Shown piece by piece: positions 34,942 through 44,900 of a stretch of 64,000 bases of DNA (the stretch's first letter is position 1; each line of letters starts with the position of its first letter). This stretch comes from Pectobacterium carotovorum (lineage in GTDB: Bacteria; Pseudomonadota; Gammaproteobacteria; Enterobacterales; Enterobacteriaceae). Position numbers and translations under genes: made by a program. Below the pieces are notes generated by a model that was not told the origin of the DNA, did not search any database, and worked only from the letters and a program-made list of their open reading frames with translations. The stretch lies in NCBI RefSeq assembly GCF_033898505.1, contig NZ_JAXAFK010000001.1:62001-126000 (forward strand), read 5' to 3'.

Positions 34942-35529
34942 ATGCATGCATTACTTGTCGTTTCTCATCCTGTTCATACCTCGCTAACCCACAGTGTCGC
35001 TGCCGCGATTACGCAGGGGATCGCTGAGTCAAACCCGGAAAATACGTTCGAAATCGCGGATCTTACACAGGAAGGCTTTAATCCAGTGTTTTCTGCATCC
35101 GATATGGCGGCTTTTCAACGTACTGGTGCAACGCCGCCTGACGTCATTGCAGAGCAATCTCGTATTGATAACGCAGATGCGCTGGTACTGGTGTTCCCGA
35201 TTTACTGGTGGTCCATGCCGGGTTTGTTGAAAGGGTGGATCGACCGCGTTTTTTCAAACGGCTGGGCTTATGACGAAACGGCTGATGGGCAGGTGATAAA
35301 GAAACTGGGGCATTTACCGGTGCATCTTGTGGCGCTAGGGGCGGCCAACCAGAGAACATTTGAGAAACGTGGCTACGCGGACGCCTTTCATGCACAGATC
35401 GCACACGGGATTTTTGACTACTGCGGTGCCTCCGTTCTGACGTCTGAAATGCTGTTGATGCCGGAGTTGGGAACGCCGGAGGCGTGTATCGATAGCGCAC
35501 GCCGTATTGGTGGGAGCATTTTCCGGTAA
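34942..35529 (+). CDS. flavodoxin-fold NAD(P)H oxidoreductase (quinone reductase-like)
   Basis: A 195-residue protein of the NAD(P)H quinone oxidoreductase family. The flavin phosphate-binding start is MHALLVVSHPVHTSLTHSVA, and the conserved active-site stretch ADALVLVFPIYWWSMPGLLK followed by GWIDRVFSNGWAY is diagnostic. Such enzymes reduce quinones or other electrophiles by two electrons using FMN or FAD. Expression is probably controlled by the divergent TetR repressor through the intervening palindrome. Confidence 0.85.
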   Translation: MHALLVVSHPVHTSLTHSVAAAITQGIAESNPENTFEIADLTQEGFNPVFSASDMAAFQRTGATPPDVIAEQSRIDNADALVLVFPIYWWSMPGLLKGWIDRVFSNGWAYDETADGQVIKKLGHLPVHLVALGAANQRTFEKRGYADAFHAQIAHGIFDYCGASVLTSEMLLMPELGTPEACIDSARRIGGSIFR

Positions 35530-35680
35530 TTGCGACGATTGATTCATCGTTAACACACCATACTATTAAAACAAAAGCGCATTTAAATAATGCGGCTTTA
35601 CTCCCTTATTTATTCTGGCCGGGCGTTGAATGGCAGATTACCGTTCGGCCAAACGGATGATATGTTTTTAGCCCCATTGA

Positions 35681-36032
35681 CAGTTTCTTTGAGGCGATTC
35701 CTTCTGGTTATGATATTTATCTGATTAAAAACATATTGCATAACTGGAACGATGAATTCTGCCTGAAAATATTAAAAGCAATTGCGCAATCACTTGGGCA
35801 TTCGACGCTATTAATCATTGAACCTCTTCTGGAACATGACGAAACCTCCCCAAGATTATTAATGAATGCACTTTTTCAATCCGTTATCTGCCAGGATGGC
35901 ACGCGATACAGAACCTTGGAAGATATGGAGGATATTCTGACATTAAGCGGGTTAACCATCGCTGGCACAAAGAAAATAACGACTGGGCATACGGTTATTG
36001 AGATTAAATTAAACGCGGCGCCGCAGAGGTGA
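35681..36032 (+). pseudogene. C-terminal fragment of an O-methyltransferase gene, copy 1
   Basis: The frame from 35682 to the stop at 36032 reads SFFEAIPSGYDIYLIKNILH and NWNDEFCLKILKAIA, the SAM-binding C-terminal core of plant/bacterial-type O-methyltransferases (the FFE..PxGxDxYLxKxxLHxWxD signature). The N-terminal dimerisation domain and the first part of the SAM domain are missing. A frame starting at an internal ATG (35736) is not a plausible gene. A partly deleted second copy lies at 54725-54935 in the same orientation. Confidence 0.8.
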
Positions 36033-36175
36033 AGATTGTGGAGGCTGTATATGACTTTGTCAGGCTTGATAACTATTTTGGTTGTTTGGTCATCCATCAT
36101 TAAAAACCATGTAATACTCACTTAATAAGCCCTATCTGCCAATAGCCATAACAGGCGTGCCTCAGGGAGAAAAAA

Positions 36176-37033
36176 GTGAAGCGACGAGATTTTCTGGCTG
36201 GGGGGGTGGCAGCGATGGTGTCGCTGCCTTTTCATGCTCGAACTGAGGTACCGATGCAACAGCGGGTACCCAATCAATTGCCAATTGCTCTGCGTCAGCC
36301 GTTAAGCATGCAAAGCAGCAGTGAGCCCATGGTGTTGCTGGCGGACTCGGCGATTACGCAGCAGGCGACGACGCTGGGTATCAATCTGGTTGCGGGTACT
36401 CTACTGAATTTCAGCTATCACACTCTGAGCGGCAATCAGCCTGCGGATTATCAAAATCAGGTTTTTCTCTGGTCGGTTTCCAGCGATGACGTTCCGTGGA
36501 GCAGTCCTGCTGTGGCGCAAAGCGCAATCTTGCTCAACTTGCCAGATGGCGATCAAAATCTGGACAATGTAGAGATATCCGCTGGGGCTTACATTCTTGG
36601 TTATGCCGTCGGACCGCAGCATGCGGAAGGAGAGTGGTCCCGTTATCTGAACGTGGTGGCATCCGCTTATATTCCGGCACAGCTGCCGGGAGAGCAACGC
36701 CGCGCGGCAGAACCGAACAGATGCAGCATTACACCCACTTTCGTTGGCGTGAGTTCGCTTGCCTGCGATTTTGCGTTTTTACCTGGTTTTAATGCCAAGG
36801 CTTCTAATAGTTGGATTGGACTATGGGAAGGAGAAAGTCCTTCCTGGACGACACCGCCAAAGTGGTTTGCTGCTATTGCAATTGATACCAATGCTGGCAC
36901 GGTGGGAATCAATGAACTTTCGATTGTCAGTGGACAAAAATATACCCTCGGACTTTACACTAGCGGCTACAGCTCTCAGGCTCTGACGCTGGATCTGCAA
37001 CGCCTCGCCTGTACCGCGACCTTCTCAAGTTGA
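36176..37033 (+). CDS. Tat-exported protein, paralogue of the next gene
   Basis: A 285-residue protein starting with GTG behind CAGGGAGA. Its N-terminus MKRRDFLAGGVAAMVSLPFH is a twin-arginine signal (RRDFL followed by a hydrophobic stretch), so it is exported folded. The mature part is beta-rich and is paralogous to the protein encoded at 37426: both contain VFLWSVSSDDVPWS-like, GYAVGP...WSRYLNVVASAYIPA, GFNAKASNSWIGLWEGE and TLGLYTSGYSSQ blocks. No family is recognised. It is the first gene of the giant-protein locus. A lectin-like or structural role is one possibility. Confidence 0.75.
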   Translation: MKRRDFLAGGVAAMVSLPFHARTEVPMQQRVPNQLPIALRQPLSMQSSSEPMVLLADSAITQQATTLGINLVAGTLLNFSYHTLSGNQPADYQNQVFLWSVSSDDVPWSSPAVAQSAILLNLPDGDQNLDNVEISAGAYILGYAVGPQHAEGEWSRYLNVVASAYIPAQLPGEQRRAAEPNRCSITPTFVGVSSLACDFAFLPGFNAKASNSWIGLWEGESPSWTTPPKWFAAIAIDTNAGTVGINELSIVSGQKYTLGLYTSGYSSQALTLDLQRLACTATFSS

Positions 37034-37425
37034 TCGATCTGGGAAAGTACCAAGTCGGTTAAATAATGATCACAATAATTAATTCAATTTATCATTATGA
37101 TCGGTTTAAGAATCTGCTCTAAAGATAAAATTCAGCGGTAAAAATGCCGATAGAGACTGTTATTTTTCATTTTTTAAAATATAAATCCAGTGATTTGTGT
37201 TTTTTGTTTATTTTATTCTTAACTTATTGCTTAAGATTGCGTTTATATCTTTTTTTAAAGAAATCTAAAGTTATGTATAAAAAGTGGTCTATTTTAAGAT
37301 CACCTCTGCGAAAAGTAAGTTTATCTTACCTTTTGGGGGCATCATGTATGGATATGGATGATGCAGCTCTTTTATTGTCCTGACCATGGCTATCTGAATC
37401 ATCGTATTGATATTAGGAAAATATT
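37034..37425. other. 392-base AT-rich gap within the giant-protein locus
   Basis: Much lower in GC than its flanks. A 79-codon frame at 37144-37383 lacks a ribosome-binding site and is Leu/Tyr-rich low-complexity, judged chance. The gap probably holds a promoter for the downstream genes; no operator stands out. Confidence 0.5.
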
Positions 37426-38142
37426 ATGTCTGTTGATAAAGTCTTGCAGGTCGAACTCGGTCTTTCTGCCACTGCCGATCAAAATATCATTGTGACTACC
37501 GATTCCAGCTCGGTGTCGGCGGATCAAATTAGTGTTGATTACAGCGGGCCTAACGCTAACCAACCCAGCACCTATGGCAATATTCTCTATATCTGGCAAT
37601 CAGGTGATGCAATTCCCTGGTCTACCGATGCCCTCGATTCTGATTCTCTGGTTGGCAATAGCCCTTCTGGTTCACAGTCTTTTGATGAGCTGGATGTCAC
37701 CACGCTGTCCTATATTATCGGCTATGGCGTTGGCCCGTTAAACACCACTGGTGGTTGGTCAAAATACAATAACGTGGTTGCCTCTGTTTTTGTTCCTGCC
37801 ATTGGTGGTGGTGATTTTGAAGTGCAAAAGTCTACCGTTGGCGTGAGTAAGCTGGGTTCTACCTCATTAGTGGCGCAAATAGATATGTTGTCTGGTTTTA
37901 ACCCTGCGGGTTCCAATACCTGGGTAGGGATATGGGAAGGGGTGGCAGCATCCTATAACCAGAAACCTAAATGGCGTTCGCCAGCGACCAGCGGCAACGC
38001 TAGCAGCACTGTCTCCTTCAATAATATCCTGCTGAAGCGCGGTACGACCTATACGTTGGGGCTATTTTCCTCCGGCTACTCCGCTCAAGACGCACAGCTA
38101 AAGCAGACCACGCTGGCGGCAACCCACACCTTCTCGGTCTGA
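37426..38142 (+). CDS. signal-less paralogue of the Tat-exported protein
   Basis: A 238-residue protein with an AGGAAAATATT site before MSVDKVLQVELGLSATADQN and no signal peptide. It matches the protein encoded at 36176 through most of its length: ILYIWQSGDAIPWS, GYGVGPLNTTGGWSKYNNVV, GFNPAGSNTWVGIWEG and TLGLFSSGYSAQDAQ. The repeated Gly/Asn/Ser turns and short strands suggest a beta-sandwich or beta-trefoil. No family recognised. A hairpin follows the gene, and the 1246-residue gene starts 90 bases after its stop. Confidence 0.75.
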   Translation: MSVDKVLQVELGLSATADQNIIVTTDSSSVSADQISVDYSGPNANQPSTYGNILYIWQSGDAIPWSTDALDSDSLVGNSPSGSQSFDELDVTTLSYIIGYGVGPLNTTGGWSKYNNVVASVFVPAIGGGDFEVQKSTVGVSKLGSTSLVAQIDMLSGFNPAGSNTWVGIWEGVAASYNQKPKWRSPATSGNASSTVSFNNILLKRGTTYTLGLFSSGYSAQDAQLKQTTLAATHTFSV

Positions 38143-38174
38143 TTCCGACTTACGCATATAGCAAAGACAATACG

Positions 38175-38198
38175 GCCAAAGGGAACGTTTCCTTTGGC
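38175..38198. repeat. hairpin between the small paralogue and the first large gene
   Basis: GCCAAAGGGAAC and GTTTCCTTTGGC form a 12-base-pair stem with one mismatch and no loop left over, extended outward by ACGG/CCGT. It is not followed by a U-tract, so partial attenuation or RNA stabilisation is likelier than full termination. Confidence 0.6.
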
Positions 38199-38232
38199 TT
38201 AAACCGTACGTCTCTTCGTCGGAGGATGTTCA

Positions 38233-41200
38233 ATGGCTTTTTTTGCACAGGCAGCCAGTTCCGCACTCTATCTTGCCAATAATGATGGCAATAATACGGG
38301 GGCGCTAGCCTTCGTTCTGGGCGTAAATGCGCCTGCGGCAGGGAAAGATATTGAACTCTCCGATGCTCTAACCAATACCAGTCTGGCGGGTATTTTTGTC
38401 TTCTGTCCGCAGGCATTGAATTTTAACGACGATGCTGATGTACAGCTTGCCTTTGTGTCTGCGGTGCAGAATACCGCGGCACGTCAGGCTGCTTCGCGCG
38501 GCATTCTCTGGTTATCTACCCCCGATCCGGTCGCGTTGGCACAGTCTAATGCCCCTATCTGGCTGGGGTTGGCGGGCGATGGTTCATCGGTGGTATCCGG
38601 CCTGGCTAACGCCAATATCCTGCCGAGTATGGCGCTTTCGATCCAGAACGGGATGAAGGTTAGCCTCGGCAACAATGTGTTGACGTTGAGTCAGGGCAGC
38701 GTGACGTTTACTGGCGCTTCGGCACCACAACGAATGACAGCGGCACCGTGGGCTACGCTGCCGTTTGCGGGCGCTAATCGCGGCTGTATCGCTTTTGATA
38801 CCGCTATCCAGCGTTCGTCGTTATACAACAACTGGCATTGGGGGTTCCATTTTCTCTTTACCAATGGTGTGGCGTTTGATGGTTTGATTTCGGAATGGTT
38901 GCCGCTGGCCACGGGGTCGGACGGTGCCACTGATATGCTGAATTTTCAGGCCAACATCGACCCTGCTAACCCACTGAACGCCATCAATACCCTGAATAAC
39001 CAAAACAGTAATCGTTCGGCGTTGCTGTTTGGCGGCACGAATCAGGATGGTCGCACTACCCAGCTCAATTCGTTCTATGTGACGGTCACGGGCGACGCTG
39101 TGACGCTGACACCGGTTATCGCCACGCAGGAAGACAGTCACCAAAACGCCGGGCTGGTGTTTGCCATCGGCCACCGTATTTCTGACAGCGTGACGGACTT
39201 TCATGCCGCACCTTTTGGTGACTTTTTGATTAGTGCACCACCTGGTCCGAACGGCGTTACCGCTGAAATACTGTGTGGACTTTCCGGCAGCGAGTTTATC
39301 TCCGTGATTCCCGGGGACTCGGTGGAAAGCGCCTCTTGCTTGCGCTTTATCTCCCAGATGGGGGCTTATGCGGTGGCGTTTCCTCCGCCTGCCGCCTCAC
39401 CAACCGGGGCACCAACCGATAACAATATCTTGCTTAATCAGAGCTATGTCACTTCCTGGGCTACGGTATTGCCTCCTGCCGGCAAGCAGAATACCTATGC
39501 GGCACAGCCCGATGGTGCGGCGCTGTTTGGCTATGACGATTACGTGTGGCAGAAAAACCCGTCAATGCTGGGGCATGTCGATCCTGGCTATGTGCTGCCG
39601 GATAGCGGAACGGCACCTTTCCCGTTGGTACCCTATCGCGGTTTTCAGCCCGGTGACGGGGTTAATCTGTTTAGCCAGCCGCAGAGTCGCCAGTTTGAAA
39701 CACTGATCGTGGGCCCGACGCGCCGTAAGGCTATAGGCAATAAAAATATGGGCCAGACGCTGTCGGCGCGACAGCACGCTGCCCGCCTTCCGTCACGTCT
39801 GGCAGCGAAGGCGGCGGGAGGAACGGTAAATTTCACCACTCCGTCTGGTGTGCTTGCCAGCGTGGACAGCTCATCCACCGGCGGCGCATGGGAAAAGATT
39901 TTGCTGGGGCAGGTGGTGACACCCGACCCGGGAGAGCTGGCGTTTAATCAGCCCAGCGCTGAATTGCAGCAGGCGTTCCAGACTAATCAATTATTTCTGG
40001 TGGCGGCCAACGCACAGCATTTTGTACGCAGCGGCGGAACGTTTAGCAATCAACTGAATATCGGCGGCTGGGTGATTGAAGCCGACGTTGGAACGTCTCT
40101 CGACTATGGCGATTACACCAATGTGATGATCGTAAAAAATATTACCGGTCCGCTGTGGGATCCCGAGGGAGACGTTGACGATAATCTGGTTGCCAGTCCA
40201 TCGAAATGGACTCAGGCAGACACCTTTTCCGCGCCGACCATGACATCTGGCGCTACGCCGGACCTGCAGCAGATGGTCAATCTGTCGCAGTGGCTACAGG
40301 ATTATTTTACTGCCGCTTTTGCGGAGGAAGATGACGAATTCTTCGGGGATTTCCGTCGCATTGCCGTCGATCCCAGTTGGACCGGTATTCTGGTATTACG
40401 CGCCAAAATTGCTACCGTACCGAACGACTTGGCGGGGATTACTGCGGGTATCCGTAACCCTGATAGATTTTACGCCCATCATTTAGCAGTGCAGATCAGC
40501 CAGATTAAAAGCGATCCGCAAGGGACGGGGATTCAGATTGATAAGCAGAGCTCGGTGTATGGCCTGATCTACTATGTTGATAACAGCTATGACACCAGTA
40601 GCGAGGGGAGTCCGGTAACCCCGGCTTACGGGGAAGATTATGACTTTATTACCCTGACGCTGAAGGTACTGTTTGAAAACACGGCGGTGAAACAGTTCTC
40701 CAGCTATACCCAACTGACGCTGAACAAGGTATTCGGCAGTGCGGTAACAGACATGGGGGATGGGGGCAATCAGTACAACTCAATTATTATGTCGGGTACC
40801 TTCCAAAGCAACAACGGCAGACCCACCTATGGCATGAAGACGCTCTCCGACTACAGCTTTCTGTTTAACAATAATGTGCTCTGCGCGGTGGAGACGTTGT
40901 CTGCTTCAATGAATACCGTAAGCTCCGATAGCGCTCAGACCCAAATCCGCTTTGATCTGACTGGCTATATGAGCTTCCTGAAGTTGATTGCCGTAGATGA
41001 TGATGGAGATGAGGAGGACGATGAGGATGATGGCGACACGGATGGTATCTGCTTAGATGAAGATACAAGTACAGCGATCGATTTTTACTCCTTCGGACCG
41101 GAAGATAACGTCTATACACCACGCACTGGCCTGAGCTACAGCAATCTGGGCCTCAATATGTCGTTTGACACGCCCGCCCCCCTGAATAACCGGCAGATAA

Positions 41201-41973
41201 CGTTCGACAGCAGCCAGATTGCTTTCAACATGGCGGCCAGCGTTGCGCGCGCAGGTAGCCTGTATAACTCGCTGTCTATGGAACTGGTGGGGCTGGTTAG
41301 CCCCAGCGATGATGAGGTGACGCCTGCATCGCTCGGCTATTTGGACGTCGTGACCAACATTCGCATGGGCGGCGTTAGCGGGGAGTGGAACGGGCTACAG
41401 TTCAGACTGAATCTCGGTACGGCTGGCGATCTGGCGGGCAAAGCCGGGCTGAATGCGTATCTGCTGCTAGCATGGTCCCCGGACAGTGAGGGGGATGGAT
41501 ACCAGACCACTACAGGGCTGAAAATGCCGGGCACCAACAATGGGGCACCGTTGATCAGTCTGCAAAGCGTGATTGCACTGTCTTACGGCACCATCCAACT
41601 GCTGTATACCGACAAACCGGGAACGTTACTGCATCCCACGTCGTTGAAGCCGCTAACCTGGCGTGCCGGTGATAACGGAAACGGAACTGGCCGCGCTGTG
41701 ACGACGACATCGCAGAACAGCACCGATGGCACAGGCAAACAGTTCATGCTGGTCCTCAATGAAATCGCCATCAAATTCCTTGGTGTGTTGAAGATACCAC
41801 CTAACGGTAGTACCGCATTTTATCTGTTCGGCGACGCCGACAGTACCACCGGCGGCGCAGCGCCCAAAACCGGCCTTGCCTGGTATGCCGTTTATAACAA
41901 TGAGCCGAAAACCAAGGGCGACGACAGCGCGCGCCTTGCTTCACTGACGAAGGGGAGTGCCGGTAATGAGTGA
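38233..41973 (+). CDS. 1246-residue beta-rich protein of unknown family
   Basis: Not recognised. The start MAFFAQAASSALYLANNDGN follows GGAGG. No signal peptide or membrane helix is evident. The protein is strand-rich throughout, with many Asn, Ser and Gly. A strongly acidic insert lies at about residues 921-945 (DDDGDEEDDEDDGDTDG), perhaps binding calcium. Between about 530 and 560 a basic stretch (RRKAIGNKNMGQTLSARQHA) might be a cleavage or linker region. Its last codons overlap the giant gene's start by eight bases, so the two proteins are made in a coupled way and probably act together. Confidence 0.75.
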   Translation: MAFFAQAASSALYLANNDGNNTGALAFVLGVNAPAAGKDIELSDALTNTSLAGIFVFCPQALNFNDDADVQLAFVSAVQNTAARQAASRGILWLSTPDPVALAQSNAPIWLGLAGDGSSVVSGLANANILPSMALSIQNGMKVSLGNNVLTLSQGSVTFTGASAPQRMTAAPWATLPFAGANRGCIAFDTAIQRSSLYNNWHWGFHFLFTNGVAFDGLISEWLPLATGSDGATDMLNFQANIDPANPLNAINTLNNQNSNRSALLFGGTNQDGRTTQLNSFYVTVTGDAVTLTPVIATQEDSHQNAGLVFAIGHRISDSVTDFHAAPFGDFLISAPPGPNGVTAEILCGLSGSEFISVIPGDSVESASCLRFISQMGAYAVAFPPPAASPTGAPTDNNILLNQSYVTSWATVLPPAGKQNTYAAQPDGAALFGYDDYVWQKNPSMLGHVDPGYVLPDSGTAPFPLVPYRGFQPGDGVNLFSQPQSRQFETLIVGPTRRKAIGNKNMGQTLSARQHAARLPSRLAAKAAGGTVNFTTPSGVLASVDSSSTGGAWEKILLGQVVTPDPGELAFNQPSAELQQAFQTNQLFLVAANAQHFVRSGGTFSNQLNIGGWVIEADVGTSLDYGDYTNVMIVKNITGPLWDPEGDVDDNLVASPSKWTQADTFSAPTMTSGATPDLQQMVNLSQWLQDYFTAAFAEEDDEFFGDFRRIAVDPSWTGILVLRAKIATVPNDLAGITAGIRNPDRFYAHHLAVQISQIKSDPQGTGIQIDKQSSVYGLIYYVDNSYDTSSEGSPVTPAYGEDYDFITLTLKVLFENTAVKQFSSYTQLTLNKVFGSAVTDMGDGGNQYNSIIMSGTFQSNNGRPTYGMKTLSDYSFLFNNNVLCAVETLSASMNTVSSDSAQTQIRFDLTGYMSFLKLIAVDDDGDEEDDEDDGDTDGICLDEDTSTAIDFYSFGPEDNVYTPRTGLSYSNLGLNMSFDTPAPLNNRQITFDSSQIAFNMAASVARAGSLYNSLSMELVGLVSPSDDEVTPASLGYLDVVTNIRMGGVSGEWNGLQFRLNLGTAGDLAGKAGLNAYLLLAWSPDSEGDGYQTTTGLKMPGTNNGAPLISLQSVIALSYGTIQLLYTDKPGTLLHPTSLKPLTWRAGDNGNGTGRAVTTTSQNSTDGTGKQFMLVLNEIAIKFLGVLKIPPNGSTAFYLFGDADSTTGGAAPKTGLAWYAVYNNEPKTKGDDSARLASLTKGSAGNE

Positions 41974-44900
41974 ACAGATCCTGCCTTTGCACCCGATTAA
42001 CGCCGCACTGACTGGCGGTGGCGCACAGAATCTTGCTGCTTTGATCAACGCTTTCTCCGTATCGGCTCAGTCCACCAACGGTATTATCACCGCCCAGGGG
42101 CTCACCCGTCTGCAAACCTATCTGGCGACCCAGCCTCTGCGTTATTTTGTCTATCGCTCTTCCGGTTTTGGCAATCAGGCGAATACGGTGAATTTACTCA
42201 AGCGCATGATTGCTCTCGGCTTTACCAATCCCGTTGAACTGATTTATGACGCGACGAACGGCAGTGAGGTCATCGACAAACTGGCGGTACTGCTGCCTGG
42301 ACTGAATCCAAAGAACCCACAGCCGTACACGCTAAACGGCGTGACTATTACCTTCTTTCCTTATCAGGAAAAACAGTCCGGAGACGGGGAGAGTCGTTCG
42401 GTTACTGGATTGAGCGGGCAGGTGCCACTGTGTATTAACGGCGGGGCAGAAGTTACCAGCATTACCAAACAGAATCTGGCAAATGCGCTGCAGGTGGATT
42501 TTTACCTGCAACTTCAGCCCTACATGTGGGAAATCGTCAATGAATCGGATAAGCCCCTCAGTTTGATTTTGCCAAAAGATGCCGATAGCTATATCGATCT
42601 GGCGAAACAGCAGAGCTTGCAGCAGGGGGCATTTTCCTATCGCGCTTTTGCCATGCCAACACCGCAGGAACCCGACTGGGCACAGCTGCTACAGATACCT
42701 AATATCAATAAGGATGTGATTAACCGGGCGAAAGCGGTCGTTGATCTGGTGATTGCGCAGAAGGTGCAAACCCTGCCTGTTTACGGCTTATATGACTCTG
42801 CCTGGGGACGCAAACCGGTCCTCGGTGGCGCGTCAGAAATACCGTTTGAGCTGGCTACGGCCTGTGCGCTGGCGCAAAAAACCGGTAAGCCATTTAACCA
42901 ACCGATCGTGATTATTCTGTTGAATCAATTGCAGTCCACGACCTTCGATGCACTAAAAGATTTTATTCCCATTAACGCGGCCAAGCCGATAGCTGGCAAT
43001 CCTGCCGATATGGATCAGGATGAGAAGATTGTTTACTACACCCAGCGTTGGTGCATCAACAAAGGGTTGTATCAGCCTGATACCAACTCGCAGTCACCTA
43101 AGCCGGGGAATATCTATATCGAGCCCGATATTTCCGCTGGCGATCTTAACTCGCTGGTGGGACAGCTCGCCGATCGCGGCGTGATTGTGATCAACCTGCC
43201 TGGGCTGCCGCAGGATCTGTTTAATTACTTCTATGAAATTGCTGCCCTGCCTTCCGTATTTGAAGGGCAGGGGACCGCTAATCTGGCGCTCAATCTCGGT
43301 AAGCCTTTCTTCAAGCTGACCAAGGCGGGCATCAATCCCTACCCCAGCAGTTTCGGCAGCCCACTTCTCGACGCTACCTCCTCTGTTAATGCTGTGCAGC
43401 AGCCCAGTACGCCCAGCATACTGAGCGATAAGCTTTTCCGTGCCACCTATGACCTGATTCAGATTGGTATCTACGAGTTTAAAAACGGTTATAGCGCTGA
43501 GACGAAGATGCCACCAGAAAGGCTGGCGGCATTGCTGGTGGAACAGGCTCGGGACTATGCGAAGAAAGACGGCGACTGGCGGCTCTACTTTGAAGGGCTG
43601 AAACGTTGGTTTAGCGACAGTGCTAACGATAAGCTTTTGCAGGCGCTGATGTTTCTGATGATGCGTGTTAATCCGACCCAGGTGCAATCCAGCAGTGCGC
43701 TGTGCCTGCGGGCGTTTGCTGCTGAGGGTGACGATGAAACACCGCTCGAACAGCTCGACCAGCAGTTACAAAACGCGACGTCAAAAGGCGCGTTGTCGCT
43801 GTTCCCCAGCGTATTTTCTTCGGGCTCTTTTAATAAATTTATCACCACCATTATTGGCGGCAATAGCTTCACTATTGGTTCAGCGCAGCAGTCGGTTGTG
43901 ATCGACTATCCAGAAGGCGGGGATAAGATTACCGTTACCGGGCAGACGCTCAATTTTCTTGGGATGTCGCTGAAAACTGACATTGAATTCACCATGAACG
44001 CCGATGGGGAGTCGATTGATACCGCCTTTACGCTGGTACTTGGCGATGTGAATTTAAACGCGGTGGCGTGGTTTACCCTCGACAGCGTCATCGTGAATGC
44101 AACCATCCCCGGTAATGATGAGCGGCTTACCGGTGCCGTGGTCTGCAAAATCACAGTGGGTGGAAATCCCATTGATTTCAATATGGATTTCCCGTCTTCG
44201 GCAGAAGGGAAGATCGTTATCGACGGCGATCTCTCTATCAAGCCGCCTTCACTTAACGATCTGTTTGCGCTGCTTGGCGGTATCAACTTTATGAATACCC
44301 TGCCAGCGGCGATCAACGGTGCGGGTAATATTGAGCTACAGCGGCTGAAGTTTGGTTACGATTACGCGACGTCTGCTATCGACTCGTTCGAACTCTTGCT
44401 GGTAAACAACCAGCCGTGGGTATTGTTTCCAAAGCTTACTCTGAACAATCTGCAGTTTACGATGGGGATCGCTGAACCCACCGGCTCCCGTAGTTGCAGT
44501 TGGCAAGCCAGCAGTCAGGTCGCGATTGGGCCTGGCAGTATTGATGTGGCGGTGAGTTATCCAAACCTGACAGCTTCCGCCAGCTTGACGGAGGACAGCG
44601 AACCGATTCCGCTTGGCGATCTCATCTTCTTCTTCCTTCCTCCTGAGTACGGGATCAATTTGAATGCCGATCTCGGTAACTTCGAGATGACGGTGGTACC
44701 GAGTGAGAAAGGTTCTGAGTCCGTTTATAACATCAGCGCGGGCGTTAAGCTGAACAGCTGGGATCTGTCGCTGGGAGTGGCAACGTTTAGTCTGACCGAT
44801 TTGTTTATCAATATTGAAGGCACGGGATCTGAAGTGACCGGTACCCTGTCGGCCGCCACCGTGCTGTTCTCTGAACAGCCGGATATTGCTGTGGATATGA

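Noticed and set aside
35736..36032. 98-codon frame as an independent gene
   Set aside because: The reading frame continues upstream of its ATG with methyltransferase motifs, so it is a gene remnant, not a small gene.
37144..37383. 79-codon frame between the paralogues
   Set aside because: Low-complexity Leu/Tyr product in AT-rich DNA without a start signal.
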